Origin: Actinomycetota bacterium | GTDB lineage: Bacteria; Actinomycetota; Thermoleophilia; Solirubrobacterales; Solirubrobacteraceae | Length of the DNA: 49,478 bases | Direction of reading: 5' to 3' | Assembly: GCA_005884115.1 (NCBI GenBank) | Contig: VAXW01000008.1 | Span: 1-49,478 of the forward strand | Shown: one piece after another, positions 16,327-25,399 of the stretch | Position numbering within the stretch: the stretch's first letter is position 1 | Layout of the letters: the number at the start of each line of letters is the position of its first letter | Program-made: the position numbers and the translations under genes | The notes under the pieces: generated by a model | The model's input: only the letters and a program-made list of their open reading frames with translations | Told to the model about the DNA's origin: nothing | The model's database searches: none

Positions 16327-17214
16327 ATGCGTGTCAATGTGAAGCCCGTGACGCGCGCGCGCCGAGCCACCGCAGCGCTTGCCGTGCTCGCTGCTGCGTG
16401 CGTCGCTGCGCTGTGCGCGAGCGGCTGCGGCTCCTCCTCGGCGACGCTCGACCCCGTCGCCAGCGCCGCAGAGGTCACATCGCACGTGGGCGGCGCGCAC
16501 CTGGCGCTGAGCATGCAGGTGAGCGCCAGCGGGCTCCCCTCCACGATCAGCGCGAGCGGCGAAGGGTTCTTCAACTACGCCACCCACGAAGGGATGCTCT
16601 CGCTCGACCTCAGTGGCCTGCCCGCGAGCGCGGCGCTGCCATCGGGGCCGCTGCGCATCGAAGAGATCTTCAAGTCCGCGACCATCTACGTCGGCTCCCC
16701 GCTGTTCGCCGGCAAGCTGCCCGGTGGGGCGCGTTGGATGAAGCTCGACCTCGGCCGCGTCGGGCAGGCGCTCGGCTTCGACCTGCAGCAGCTCGCCGGC
16801 GGGCAGGCGAACCCAGCTCAGTTCCTCGAATTCCTGAAGGCAAGCGGCGGCTCCGTGAGCGTCGTCGGGCAGGAGACGGTGCGCGGTGTGGAGACCACCC
16901 GTTACCGCGGAACGCTTGACCTCAACAAGGCGCTCGACGTGGTGCCGTCCTCCGCGCGCGCCGCGCTGCGCTCCGCGATCTCGAAGATGGGCATCTCGAG
17001 CCTGCCGGTGGAAGTGTGGGTTGACGCGCACAAGCTCGTTCGGCGCATCGCGCTCGCGCTCAAGGTTCCAGCCGAGGGGCAGGAGCTCGCGGTACGAATC
17101 ACGGTGGAGCTGTTCGACTTCGGCCGCACCCCGCGGGTTTCGGTGCCGTCCGGCAACGAAGTCTTCGACGCCACCGGAAGCGCCCTCGGCGGCCTCGGCA
17201 AGCTCGGCGGCTAG
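16327..17214 (+). CDS. LppX/LprAFG-like lipoprotein
   Basis: The 295-aa protein has an N-terminal signal with a lipobox, LCASGC, placing the lipidated Cys at position 34 followed by GSSSAT. The rest is a beta-rich fold with alternating strands such as GEGFFNYATHEGMLSLDL and GVETTRYRGTLDLNKALDVV. This fits the LolA/LppX/LprG-like family that binds lipids in the cell envelope. The wording VEVWVDAHKLVRRIAL is typical of the family's late strands. It ends in a short Gly-rich tail. It is probably anchored to the outer face of the membrane. The lipid is not known. Confidence 0.82.
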   Translation: MRVNVKPVTRARRATAALAVLAAACVAALCASGCGSSSATLDPVASAAEVTSHVGGAHLALSMQVSASGLPSTISASGEGFFNYATHEGMLSLDLSGLPASAALPSGPLRIEEIFKSATIYVGSPLFAGKLPGGARWMKLDLGRVGQALGFDLQQLAGGQANPAQFLEFLKASGGSVSVVGQETVRGVETTRYRGTLDLNKALDVVPSSARAALRSAISKMGISSLPVEVWVDAHKLVRRIALALKVPAEGQELAVRITVELFDFGRTPRVSVPSGNEVFDATGSALGGLGKLGG

Positions 17215-17286
17215 TTTCCTGAGTCAGGACTCGACGGCGCTTCCCGGCAGCTGCTCGTCGGCTGCAACCGCTATACGCTGCAGCGC

Positions 17287-18744
17287 GTGAACGCGCTCGA
17301 GCAGCTGCGCGGCCGCATGGGCGAGCTGTACGACCTCGCCGCCGTGGAGATGCTGCTGTGGTGGGACCAGCAGGTGATAATGCCGGCCGCGGGGGCGAGC
17401 GCGCGGGCGCAGCAGCTCGGGCTGGTCGCGAGCGTCACGCACGAGCGCGGCACTGACGAGCGACTGGGCGCGTGGCTCGATGAGCTCGAAGGCGTCGAGC
17501 TCTCGGAGCTCGAGCGCGACCTGGTGCGCATCGCGCGGCGAGACTGGACGCGCGCGCGGCGAGCGCCCGAAGATCTCGTAGTCGAGCGTGCCCGCGCGGG
17601 CACCGAAGGCCAGCAGATCTGGCAGAAGGCGCGCGCGGAGGATGACTTCGAGGCTTTTGCGCCGGCGCTCGCGCGCAACGTCGAGCTCGCTCGCGCGTAC
17701 GGCGAGTGCATGGCCGAGGAGAGCCAGAGCGTGTATGAGGGACTGCTCGGCGATTACGACTACGGGCTTTCCACCAAGCATCTGCAGCAGGTCTTCGGCG
17801 AGCTCGCGCAGGCGCTGCCGCCGCTGCTCGCCGACGCGCAGGCGCAGTCGCCGCAGCGCGAGCTCGCCGTCCCCGTGAGCGCCCAGCGGGCCGCTGTCGA
17901 GGGAACGCTGCGCCGGCTCGGGGTCGACGAGGAGAGCTGGCGGATCGACACGTCCGCGCATCCCTTCACGGCCTGGGTCGGCATGGGCGACATGCGCATC
18001 ACGACGCGCTACTCAGAGCGCGAGGTCGAGTCGCTGCTGAGCTCGCTGCACGAGTTCGGCCACGCTCTGTACGAGCGCCAGATCGACCCCCAGCTGGAGC
18101 GCACGAGCCTCGGCCGGGGCACTTCGATGTCGATCCACGAGTCCCAGAGCAAGCTGTGGGAGAACCACGTAGCGCGCAACCGCGCCTTCGCCGAGGTGCT
18201 CGCCTCCGAGCTCGACGCGGGAGGCTTTCAGATCGCGCCCGCAGACCTGCACGCGGCTCTCACCGGCGTGGCTCCCTCGCCCGTGCGCACGTCCGCCGAC
18301 CCCGTCACCTACCCGCTGCACATCGTCTTGCGCTTCGAGCTCGAGCTCGAGCTGATCGGCGGCGGGCTCGCCGTCGCGGACCTGCCGGGCGCCTGGCGTG
18401 ACGGCATGCGGCGGCTGCTCGGCGTGGAGGTGCCCTCGGACGCGCTGGGCTGCCTGCAGGACGTGCACTGGGCGGCGGGAAGCTTTGGCTACTTCCCCAG
18501 CTACGCGCTCGGCTGCCTGATCGCGGCGGCGCTGTGGGAGGCGATCGAGGCTGAGCTGGGCCCCCGCAGCGAGGATCTGCGCCGCGGCGAGACCGGCTCG
18601 ATCAAGCGCTGGCTGGCCGAGCGCGTGCACCGCCACGGCCGCCGCCTCGACACGCTGGCGCTCGTCGAGCACGCGACCCGAGCGCCGCTTCGCTCGGAGC
18701 CGTTCCTGCGCTACGTCGCCAGCTTCGGCGAGCGGCGGGACTAA
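17287..18744 (+). CDS. Carboxypeptidase Taq-type metallopeptidase (M32)
   Basis: The 485-aa protein matches peptidase family M32. The zinc motif HEFGH (H255, E256, H259) is followed by the third ligand region in SIHESQSKLWEN (E285). Other family segments are TSAHPFTAW, TRYSEREVESLLSSLHE and YPLHIVLRFELELELI. It is a cytosolic metallocarboxypeptidase that removes C-terminal residues except Pro. Length is within the family norm of about 500. The start is a GTG at 17287. It lies 30 nt upstream of the large cyclase-AAA-TPR gene on the same strand, so co-transcription is possible but not certain. Confidence 0.93.
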   Translation: MNALEQLRGRMGELYDLAAVEMLLWWDQQVIMPAAGASARAQQLGLVASVTHERGTDERLGAWLDELEGVELSELERDLVRIARRDWTRARRAPEDLVVERARAGTEGQQIWQKARAEDDFEAFAPALARNVELARAYGECMAEESQSVYEGLLGDYDYGLSTKHLQQVFGELAQALPPLLADAQAQSPQRELAVPVSAQRAAVEGTLRRLGVDEESWRIDTSAHPFTAWVGMGDMRITTRYSEREVESLLSSLHEFGHALYERQIDPQLERTSLGRGTSMSIHESQSKLWENHVARNRAFAEVLASELDAGGFQIAPADLHAALTGVAPSPVRTSADPVTYPLHIVLRFELELELIGGGLAVADLPGAWRDGMRRLLGVEVPSDALGCLQDVHWAAGSFGYFPSYALGCLIAAALWEAIEAELGPRSEDLRRGETGSIKRWLAERVHRHGRRLDTLALVEHATRAPLRSEPFLRYVASFGERRD

Positions 18745-18774
18745 CGCTCGCGAAGGCGTCATCATGAGCCCTGC

Positions 18775-21700
18775 ATGGCAAGCACGCCAGTCTGCAGCAG
18801 CTGTGCCGCCGAGAACCCGGCCGGCGCGCGGTTTTGCATGTCCTGCGGGGCCGCGCTGGAGCGCTCCTGCCCCGCCTGCGGGGCGCCGGCGCCGCCGCAG
18901 GCGCGCTTCTGCCCGGCGTGCGGCCGTGCGCTCGATGTTGCCGCGGGACCCCCGTCCGCGCCCGCAGCGCCAGGCGCTCCCGTCGAGCGCGGCGGCGCCG
19001 GGGCCGGCGCAGAGCCTCTGGCCGGCAAGGCGGTCGGCGAGCACCTCGCGCAAGACGGCGCCGCCCGGCGCGAGGCCGCCGAGCTGAGCCGCGAGGAGCG
19101 GCGCACGGTCACGGTCCTGTTCGCGGACCTCTCGGGCTACACGGCGATCTCGGAGACCCTCGACCCGGAGGCGGTGAAGGCGCTCGTGGGTCGCTGCCTC
19201 TCGCGACTCGCCGAGGAGGTCGTGCGCGTGGGCGGCCACGTCGACAAGTACATCGGCGACAACGTGATGGCGATCTTTGGAGCGCCCGTCGCGCACGAGG
19301 ACGACCCCGAGCGCGCCGTGCGCGCGGCGCTGGGGATGCAGGAGGCGATGGGAGAGCTCAACGAGCGCCTGCTTGCCGACTACGGCGTCGAGTTCGCGCT
19401 GCGCATCGGCGTCAACACGGGCGAGGTGCTGGCGGGAACGGTGGGCGAGGCCTACACCGTCATCGGTGACGCCGTCAACGTGGCCTCGCGCCTGCAGGCG
19501 AGCGCGAGCCCCGGCACGATCACCGTGGGCGAGCGCACGCACCGCACGACGAGCAGCGTGGTCGAGTACGCACCGCTTGCTCCGCTCTCCCTGAAGGGCA
19601 AGGCAGAGCCGGTTGCGGCCTGGCGCGCGCTGCGGCTGCCCGTGCAGCCCACGGGCGGCGCGCGCGTCGTGCGCCAGCAGGCGCCGCTGGTGGGGCGCGC
19701 GGAGGAGCTCTCGTCGCTGTCGACGCTGTTCGCGCGCGTGGCGCGCACGAGCTCGCCGCAGCTGATCACCGTCTTCGGACAGGCGGGCGTCGGCAAGTCA
19801 CGTCTGTTGCGCGAGTTCGAGCGCGCGCTCGCCGCGCGCGAGAAGCCGGTGCTGGTGCGCGGCGGCCGCTGCCTGCCGTTCGGCTCGAGCGTCGTGTACT
19901 GGCCGTTGAGCGAAATGGTGCGCGCCGAGTGCTCGATCGCCGAAGGCGACCCCTCGGAGCTCGCGTGGCAGAAGCTCTCGGGGAGGCTCGCGCCGCTGCT
20001 CGCGCCGGAGGGTGATCAGGAGCTCGTGCGCCGGCGCATCGCGCCCATCGCACAGCTCGTCGGGATCGAGCTGCCCGAGGCAGAGGACGCGGGGCGCGCG
20101 CGCGAGGACGAGCAGAGCGCGCGCGAGGCGTTCTTCGGCGCGGTGCGCGCATTCGTCGAGGCGATCGCGCAGGGCGAGCCGCTGGTGCTCGCTTGGGAGG
20201 ACATCCACTGGGCGGACGAGGGCATGCTGGACCTGATCGAGTACCTCTCGCAGTGGCTGCGCGCGCCGGTGCTGCAGGTGTGCCTGGCGCGGGATGAGCT
20301 GCTCGAGCGCCGCCCCAGCTGGGCGGCCTCGCGTCGCACCTCCACGAGCCTGTTCCTGGATCCGCTCGCCCCGGCGGACATGCGCGAGCTGATCGCCGCT
20401 CTGCTCACCGAAAACGGCCCCGCCGCCGCGGACGTGCTGGAAACGCTCGCCGAGCGCGCCGAAGGGAACCCGCTCTTCGCCGAGGAGATGGTGCAGCGCC
20501 TCGCCGAGGAAGGTTCGACCCGCGCGGCCGAGCTCCCGGATACGGTGCAGGGGCTTCTGGCCGCGCGCTTGGACTCGCTCGAGCCGCTCGAGCGCGAGCT
20601 GGTCTCGCACGCGGCGGTCGTGGGACGCACCTTCTGGGAGGGCGTGCTGGCCCCGGTCGCAGCAGCCCACGGAGGGGAGCTGCAGGCGGCGCTCGCGACG
20701 CTGCGCGACAAGGACCTGATCGTTCCCAGCGAAGGAGGCGGCCTCGAGGACGAGCAGGAGCTGGCGTTCAAGCACGTGCTGATCCGCGACGTCGCCTACT
20801 CGATGCTGCCCAAGGCTGTGCGCGCGCGCAAGCACTACGAGGTCGGGCTGTTCATCGAGCAGGGCGCCGGCGACCGCCGCCACGAGATGGCGGCGCTGCT
20901 CGCCGAGCACTACGGCCGCGCCGCCTCGCTCGGCGCCGAGGTGCGCCTTCCGCCCGAGGAGCTCGAACCGCTGCGCGCGCGGGCGCTGGAGTACCTGGAG
21001 GCCGCGGGCGACGGGGCGAGCCGCCTGTACTCCAACCAGGAGGCGCTCGCTCACTACGAGGGCGCCGCGGCGCTCCTCGACGGGGATCAGGAGCGCCTCG
21101 CGCGCATCGAGGAGAAGCAGGGCGACCTCGCGTTGCGCCTGGGTCGCGTCGACTCTGCGATCGCCGTGTGGGAGCGGGGGCTCGCCTACCACGAGGGCCG
21201 CGATGAAGAGGAGCACGTCGCCGAGCTGCACCGCAAGATCGGCGCGGCGCTCGCGCACAAGGGGGAGCGGGCCGATGCCATCCAGCACCACCAGCAGGGC
21301 ATCAACCTGATCAAGGACCGCCCGCCGTCGCTGGCGCTCGTGAGGCTGTACGAGGAGGCGGCGTGGCTGTATCTGCAGGTCGGTGACAACATGTTGGCGA
21401 TATATGCCTCTGAGAAGGCGCTCGGCCTGGCCGAGCGCCTGGGGGAGGTGCGCGCGGCGAGTCGTGCGCACGGGATCTTCGGTCGCGTGTTTGGGCGCAT
21501 CGGCGACATCGCCAAGGCGCGCGAGAACCTCGAGCGCGCGATCGAGCTTGCGCGCGACTCCGACGAGAACGAGACAGTGCTCGCGACGCTCGCGCTTGGA
21601 CACCACCTCGAGAACGCCGAGGGCGACTACGAGGCGGCGCAGAGCACGTACGCCGACGCGCTCGCGCTCGCCGAGCGGATCGGCGACGTGCCCGCGCAGA

Positions 21701-22434
21701 TCGAGCTGCACGCGGCGCTCGCCCTGCTTGCCTTCTTTCGCTGCGAGTGGGAGCAGGTCGTGCGCTCAATCGACGCCAGCGCCGAGCTCGCGGAGCGCGA
21801 GGGCTTGGTGGGCAAGCTGTGCCTCGCGTACACGCTGCGCGGCATGCTCGGCTGGCGCGAGGGCGAGTGGGAGGCCTCCTCGCAGCTCTTCCGGCGCGCG
21901 TGCGAGCTGGCTGAGCAGGTCGGCTGGTCGGAGGTCGCCTTCAACGCGCTGCTCGGCCTGGCCATCACCAGTCGCGACGCCGGCGAGCTCGCCGAGGCCG
22001 ACGCCGCGCTCGCGCAGGCGCTGGAGGTGTGCGAGCGCGCGGGCCTCATTGGCCAGTCGATCCACGCTACATGCCTGCGCGCGCTCGTACTCGCCCAGAG
22101 CGACGAGCCCGCGCTGGCGCTCGAAGCGGCCGAGCGCGCAACGGCGCTTTCCGAACGCATCCACTACCCGCTGGGTGAGGCCGCTGTGCTGGAGGCGCGG
22201 GGCGTGACCGGCGAGCTGCCCGAGGCGCTCGAGCATCTACAGCAGGCGCGCGCCGCCTGGCAGCAACTCGGGCGGCCGCTCGAGGCCGCGCGCTGCGAGC
22301 TGGCGCTGGGGCGGCGGCTGCGCGAGAGCGACCCAGATGCGGCGTGCAGCGCACTGAAGGCCGCCGCGGCCGACTATGAGCGCCTCGGCGTCGCGCACCT
22401 GGCAGGACGGGCGCGCGAGCTCATGGCGGTGTGA
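18775..22434 (+). CDS. Zinc-ribbon / class III nucleotidyl cyclase / AAA ATPase / TPR regulator
   Basis: The 1219-aa multidomain protein has two tandem zinc ribbons (C7/C10/C21/C24 and C32/C35/C46/C49). A class III cyclase domain (about 105-290) follows, with metal Asp118 in FADLSGY, Asp162 in YIGDN, and N235/R239 in GDAVNVASRL. Next is a STAND/AAA ATPase with Walker A GQAGVGKS (335-342) and Walker B VLAWEDIHWAD (about 473-483), then many TPR-like helical repeats (about 740-1200). All cyclase residues needed for catalysis appear present, so it may make cAMP or cGMP in response to a ligand sensed by the ATPase/TPR part. No dedicated effector gene is next to it. The start ATG at 18775 puts the zinc ribbon at the N-terminus. 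Confidence 0.92.
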   Translation: MASTPVCSSCAAENPAGARFCMSCGAALERSCPACGAPAPPQARFCPACGRALDVAAGPPSAPAAPGAPVERGGAGAGAEPLAGKAVGEHLAQDGAARREAAELSREERRTVTVLFADLSGYTAISETLDPEAVKALVGRCLSRLAEEVVRVGGHVDKYIGDNVMAIFGAPVAHEDDPERAVRAALGMQEAMGELNERLLADYGVEFALRIGVNTGEVLAGTVGEAYTVIGDAVNVASRLQASASPGTITVGERTHRTTSSVVEYAPLAPLSLKGKAEPVAAWRALRLPVQPTGGARVVRQQAPLVGRAEELSSLSTLFARVARTSSPQLITVFGQAGVGKSRLLREFERALAAREKPVLVRGGRCLPFGSSVVYWPLSEMVRAECSIAEGDPSELAWQKLSGRLAPLLAPEGDQELVRRRIAPIAQLVGIELPEAEDAGRAREDEQSAREAFFGAVRAFVEAIAQGEPLVLAWEDIHWADEGMLDLIEYLSQWLRAPVLQVCLARDELLERRPSWAASRRTSTSLFLDPLAPADMRELIAALLTENGPAAADVLETLAERAEGNPLFAEEMVQRLAEEGSTRAAELPDTVQGLLAARLDSLEPLERELVSHAAVVGRTFWEGVLAPVAAAHGGELQAALATLRDKDLIVPSEGGGLEDEQELAFKHVLIRDVAYSMLPKAVRARKHYEVGLFIEQGAGDRRHEMAALLAEHYGRAASLGAEVRLPPEELEPLRARALEYLEAAGDGASRLYSNQEALAHYEGAAALLDGDQERLARIEEKQGDLALRLGRVDSAIAVWERGLAYHEGRDEEEHVAELHRKIGAALAHKGERADAIQHHQQGINLIKDRPPSLALVRLYEEAAWLYLQVGDNMLAIYASEKALGLAERLGEVRAASRAHGIFGRVFGRIGDIAKARENLERAIELARDSDENETVLATLALGHHLENAEGDYEAAQSTYADALALAERIGDVPAQIELHAALALLAFFRCEWEQVVRSIDASAELAEREGLVGKLCLAYTLRGMLGWREGEWEASSQLFRRACELAEQVGWSEVAFNALLGLAITSRDAGELAEADAALAQALEVCERAGLIGQSIHATCLRALVLAQSDEPALALEAAERATALSERIHYPLGEAAVLEARGVTGELPEALEHLQQARAAWQQLGRPLEAARCELALGRRLRESDPDAACSALKAAAADYERLGVAHLAGRARELMAV

Positions 22435-22502
22435 GGCGCGGGCCCACGACTATGTGGGCGCGGACTCATGGCGGTGCGATGCGTGGGCTCAAGGCGGTGT
22501 GA
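22420..22502. repeat. Three short degenerate direct repeats at convergent gene ends
   Basis: The 15-mer CTCATGGCGGTGTGA at 22420-22434 recurs with one change at 22465-22479 and one at 22488-22502. The first copy contains the stop of the cyclase-AAA-TPR gene and the third contains the stop of the GH63-like gene, on the opposite strand. Confidence 0.6.
22437..22462. terminator. Hairpin after the cyclase-AAA-TPR gene
   Basis: The arms GCCCAC (22442-22447) and GTGGGC (22454-22459), extended by CGC/GCG with a GG bulge, form a stem with a 6-nt loop directly after the stop at 22434. Its place between convergent genes suggests a terminator; no T-tract is present. Confidence 0.4.
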
Positions 22503-23781
22503 AGGCGGCGCCGAGGTGGCTGGCGGGCGCGGCCGGATCGGGATCGGCCAGCTCCGTCGCGAGCGACGACCAGGCGAAGTCGCGCGCCCCCATGCCGTGC
22601 CCGTCGAACGGGTCGTAGAACTCGCGCAGCCCTGAAGCGAGCACCGCGCGCTGCACCGCCGACGCCAGCGTCGCAGCCTGCTCTGCATAGCCGAGGCGCA
22701 CGAGGCCCAGCCACACAAGCCACGCGCTGTTGATCCAGGTCGGCCCGCGCCAGTAGCGACGCAGCCCGATCGTGTGCTCGCGCAGCGAGAAGCTCGGCTC
22801 GTCGGCCGCCACCGATGGGGGTGCGAGCGGCGTCCAGAAGCGGCTCGAGAGCAGGTGCTCCTCGACCAGGCGCCTGCCGATCGCCTCGGGGAGGTCGGGG
22901 AGCGCGAGCGGTGCGAGCGCGCTCCACGTCAGCGGCAAGGCGCTGTCTGCGGGCGGCCAGGCCTGCGCCGCGAACAGGCCGCTCGACTCCTCGTAGAGGC
23001 GATCGATGAGCGCCGGGGTCGGCGAGCGGCGCCCTAGCGCGAGCTCGCAGAGCGCGTGCAGCACGTTGGTGAGCACCTCGCATACGACCGGTCCACCGGC
23101 CTCGCGCACGGCGCGGATCTCGAAGCGCAGCCCGCGGTTGCGGTGCACCAGCTCGACGAACCCCGGCAACCCCTGGGCGCGGTGGTGCCAGATCGGATCG
23201 AACTGCGGCGAGGCGTCGAGGCCCGACTCATCGGGCTGCAGGATCCACAACAGGCCGTCTCCTTCGAGGTCTCGCTCGCGGCGCAGCCACTCGTGGTGCG
23301 CGACGATGCGGGGCTCGCGCGCCGGGTCACCGACGGCGGCGCGCCACGCCCAGGCGAGCATCGGCGGCTGGATCGTCGAGGTGCTCGGGTCGTCCTCGTC
23401 GACGACGTTGTAGAAGATGCGCCGCAGTCCGCTGAGCCGGCCCTCCCAGAAGATCGTGTGTCCGATGAAACCGTCCTCGCGTGCCCCCGCGCACAGGGTG
23501 CGCAGCTCCTCACGCGAGCGCGCGGCCTCGAAGCGTCGCCACACGATCGCGGCGAAGCACGAGTCCCAGTACCACTGCCAGCGGTAGCGCTCGGGGCTCG
23601 GGCGCGTGTACGCGTAGGGGATCCCTGCGCGCTCGCCGTGCGTCCAATTCGAGCGCAGCGTGCGCTCGCAGAGGGCGCGCACCTGCTCGACCGCGGCCAG
23701 CTCTCCGGCCGCTGGGCCGTCGCCGGCGTCCTCGGGGCCGAGCGCGCGCTGCGCGGACTGATCGCCTGTAGCGCCTTGCAT
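22489..23781 (-). CDS. GH63-like glycoside hydrolase (mannosylglycerate/glucosylglycerate hydrolase type)
   Basis: The 430-aa protein fits the alpha/alpha-barrel GH63 group. It has RWQWYWDSCFAAI (about 66-78), a REDGFIGH-like stretch, WILQPDESGLDASPQFD, RRYWRGPTWINSAWLVW and a terminal REFYDPFDGHGMGARDFAWSS, which correspond to the substrate pocket of mannosylglycerate and glucosylglycerate hydrolases. Catalytic acids probably sit in the QPDESG and DPFDG segments, but I cannot assign them without a structure. It lacks a signal peptide, so it is likely cytoplasmic. Such enzymes recycle compatible solutes or trim glucosides. The GTG/ATG choice at the N-terminus is uncertain because the first 25 residues are low complexity. 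Confidence 0.82.
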   Translation of the reverse strand: MQGATGDQSAQRALGPEDAGDGPAAGELAAVEQVRALCERTLRSNWTHGERAGIPYAYTRPSPERYRWQWYWDSCFAAIVWRRFEAARSREELRTLCAGAREDGFIGHTIFWEGRLSGLRRIFYNVVDEDDPSTSTIQPPMLAWAWRAAVGDPAREPRIVAHHEWLRRERDLEGDGLLWILQPDESGLDASPQFDPIWHHRAQGLPGFVELVHRNRGLRFEIRAVREAGGPVVCEVLTNVLHALCELALGRRSPTPALIDRLYEESSGLFAAQAWPPADSALPLTWSALAPLALPDLPEAIGRRLVEEHLLSSRFWTPLAPPSVAADEPSFSLREHTIGLRRYWRGPTWINSAWLVWLGLVRLGYAEQAATLASAVQRAVLASGLREFYDPFDGHGMGARDFAWSSLATELADPDPAAPASHLGAAFTPP

Positions 23782-24148
23782 CTCGCGGCAGTCTCCCAGA
23801 GCCGGCGATCGCTCCGGGTGAATGCCCAGACGGCGCCCGACCCAACCGGCTTAGCCGGCTGGGTCGTGGGTGCCGCCGCCGTCGGTCAGCTCCTTGCTGG
23901 TAGCCCTCGTACGGAGCCCGGGGGCGCTCGTACGGTTGATCGCGAGGAGCCTTGTTGGGTGAGGACAGGACCGATCGGCTTTTTTCGGTGCTGTCGACCG
24001 AAATGGAAGAGGCTCTGCGGCGGGTAACCGCACACCTCCCTACCCGCAAGATGCAGTCGCGAGCGGTTTGTTATGCGCGATCGAACGTCCGTCCAGGCGG
24101 TGCCCCCCAGACGTTTCTCGCCCTGTGCGCGCCTATGCTCGCTGCTGG
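23782..24148. other. Divergent intergenic region with hairpin
   Basis: This gap lies between the minus-strand GH63-like gene and the plus-strand sigma factor and should contain both promoters. I see an inverted repeat at 23838-23866 (arms of 13 bp with one mismatch around TTA). I do not see a confident promoter. The frame upstream of the sigma start is open from 24068, but its sequence is unlike a sigma factor. Confidence 0.45.
23838..23866. promoter_or_regulatory. Inverted repeat in divergent promoter region
   Basis: Arms CGACCCAACCGGC and GCCGGCTGGGTCG pair over 12 of 13 positions with a TTA loop. It sits 57 nt upstream of the GH63-like start. It could be an operator for the divergent genes or a leader hairpin of one of them; only the symmetry is seen. 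Confidence 0.35.
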
Positions 24149-25399
24149 GTGGACTGCTTGGAGCAGCGGGTTGAGGATTCTGATCAGCGCCTGATGACGC
24201 TGGTGAAGGGCGGCGACGAGGCGGCTTTTGAGCAGATAGTCGCGCGCTACGGGCCGATGCTGCTCGGACACAGCCGGCGCGTGGTCGGAGATCGCGCCGA
24301 GGACGCCGTCCAGCAGGCGCTTCTGAGCGCGTGGAGCGCGCTGCGCAGGGACCACCAGGTGCGCGAGCTGCGCCCATGGCTGTTTACGATCACCCACCGT
24401 GCGGCGCTCAAGGAGCTGCGTGACGAGCGTGCACGCTGCGAAGCGCTGCCCGAGTCGCTGGTCGGGGGACGCTCGCCTGCCGAATGCATCGATGACGCTG
24501 CGCGCACGCGCGAGGCTCTGGCCGCGCTCGCCGCGCTCCCTGAGCTCGAGCGCGACGCGCTCGTTTCGGTGGGCGTGCACGGGTGCAGCGGCCGCGCCAC
24601 AGCGCGCTTCCTCGGCGTGAGCGAGGGAATGGTGCGCCAGCTGGTGCATCGCGCCCGAGCTCGCGTGCGCGCCGCGGTCGGCCTCTTCATGCCGCCCGTG
24701 CTCGTGCTGCGCAAGCTTGCGCGTCCGGCCGCAGGCACGCGGGCAGGTGTGCGGGCTCACGCGTTCACGGGCTCTGGCCAGACCCAGGCTCTGGCCGTGG
24801 CGGGCAAGGTAGCCGCCGTCGTGGCCGCGGGCGCCGCGATTGGCGCCGCGACGGGGACTCTTCAGCTCGCCCACCGCGACGCGGGAGCTGCGAGCACGGC
24901 GCGCGCCTCGGGAGGAGGCTCGCCGGCATCGGCGCACGCGGCCGCCTCCGCCGCGAGCTCGGGTGCAGGGTCGGTGAATCGGCCATCTACGGCCGCCGGT
25001 GCGGAGCGCTCGCGCGCCCCCGCGGCGGCACCGCCACGCGCCGGGGACTCAGGCCGCCGTGGCCTGATCTCTCCCGCTAACGTCTCGCGCTCGCCGGCTA
25101 GCCCGCAAGGCACCGTGGTGGGCAAGCTCTCCTCCACGCTCACGGCAGCCCCGCCGCGGGCACGGCGCCTGGCTGGGCACCTGGTCGAAGGCGTCGCGTC
25201 GAATATCGCGCCGGTGACAGGAGCCCCGCAGCGCATCACGGCGCCCGTCGTGCAGGCCGCCTCGGGTGCGACGCAGCAGCTTCTCTCCGCAGCCTCCGGC
25301 ACGCTCTCGAGCGCGGGCGCTCAGCCCGGCGGCGAGGTGGAAACGGTCGTGAACTCCGGCGTCGAAGGGCTCGGCGGAGTCACCGGCGCTGGGCCCTAG
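24149..25399 (+). CDS. ECF-type RNA polymerase sigma factor with transmembrane, low-complexity C-terminal extension
   Basis: From the GTG at 24149 the protein has 416 aa. Sigma region 2 (about 22-91) reads GGDEAAFEQIVARYGPMLL, with AEDAVQQALLSAWSALR and RPWLFTITHRAA. Region 4 (about 119-177) reads ALPELERDALV, with GCSGRATARFLGVSEGMVRQLVHRARARVR. After it comes a hydrophobic segment (about 214-240, VAGKVAAVVAAGAAIGAATG), then roughly 175 residues rich in Ala, Gly, Ser, Pro and Arg. The tail probably sits outside the membrane, so the anti-sigma or sensing function may be built into the same chain (inference). No separate anti-sigma gene is adjacent. The frame is open to 24068; an ATG at 24194 is the other possible start. 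Confidence 0.82.
   Translation: MDCLEQRVEDSDQRLMTLVKGGDEAAFEQIVARYGPMLLGHSRRVVGDRAEDAVQQALLSAWSALRRDHQVRELRPWLFTITHRAALKELRDERARCEALPESLVGGRSPAECIDDAARTREALAALAALPELERDALVSVGVHGCSGRATARFLGVSEGMVRQLVHRARARVRAAVGLFMPPVLVLRKLARPAAGTRAGVRAHAFTGSGQTQALAVAGKVAAVVAAGAAIGAATGTLQLAHRDAGAASTARASGGGSPASAHAAASAASSGAGSVNRPSTAAGAERSRAPAAAPPRAGDSGRRGLISPANVSRSPASPQGTVVGKLSSTLTAAPPRARRLAGHLVEGVASNIAPVTGAPQRITAPVVQAASGATQQLLSAASGTLSSAGAQPGGEVETVVNSGVEGLGGVTGAGP

Noticed and set aside
18013..19542. 509-aa minus-strand frame
   Set aside because: It is opposite the M32 peptidase end and cyclase start, with no recognisable domain.
19798..21711. 637-aa minus-strand open frame
   Set aside because: It is antisense to the cyclase-AAA-TPR gene, which has clear domains; the antisense translation has none.
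24068..24148. Upstream start for the sigma factor at 24068
   Set aside because: The added residues (RPSRRCPPDVSRPV) are unlike a sigma N-terminus, and the GTG at 24149 leaves a normal region 2.
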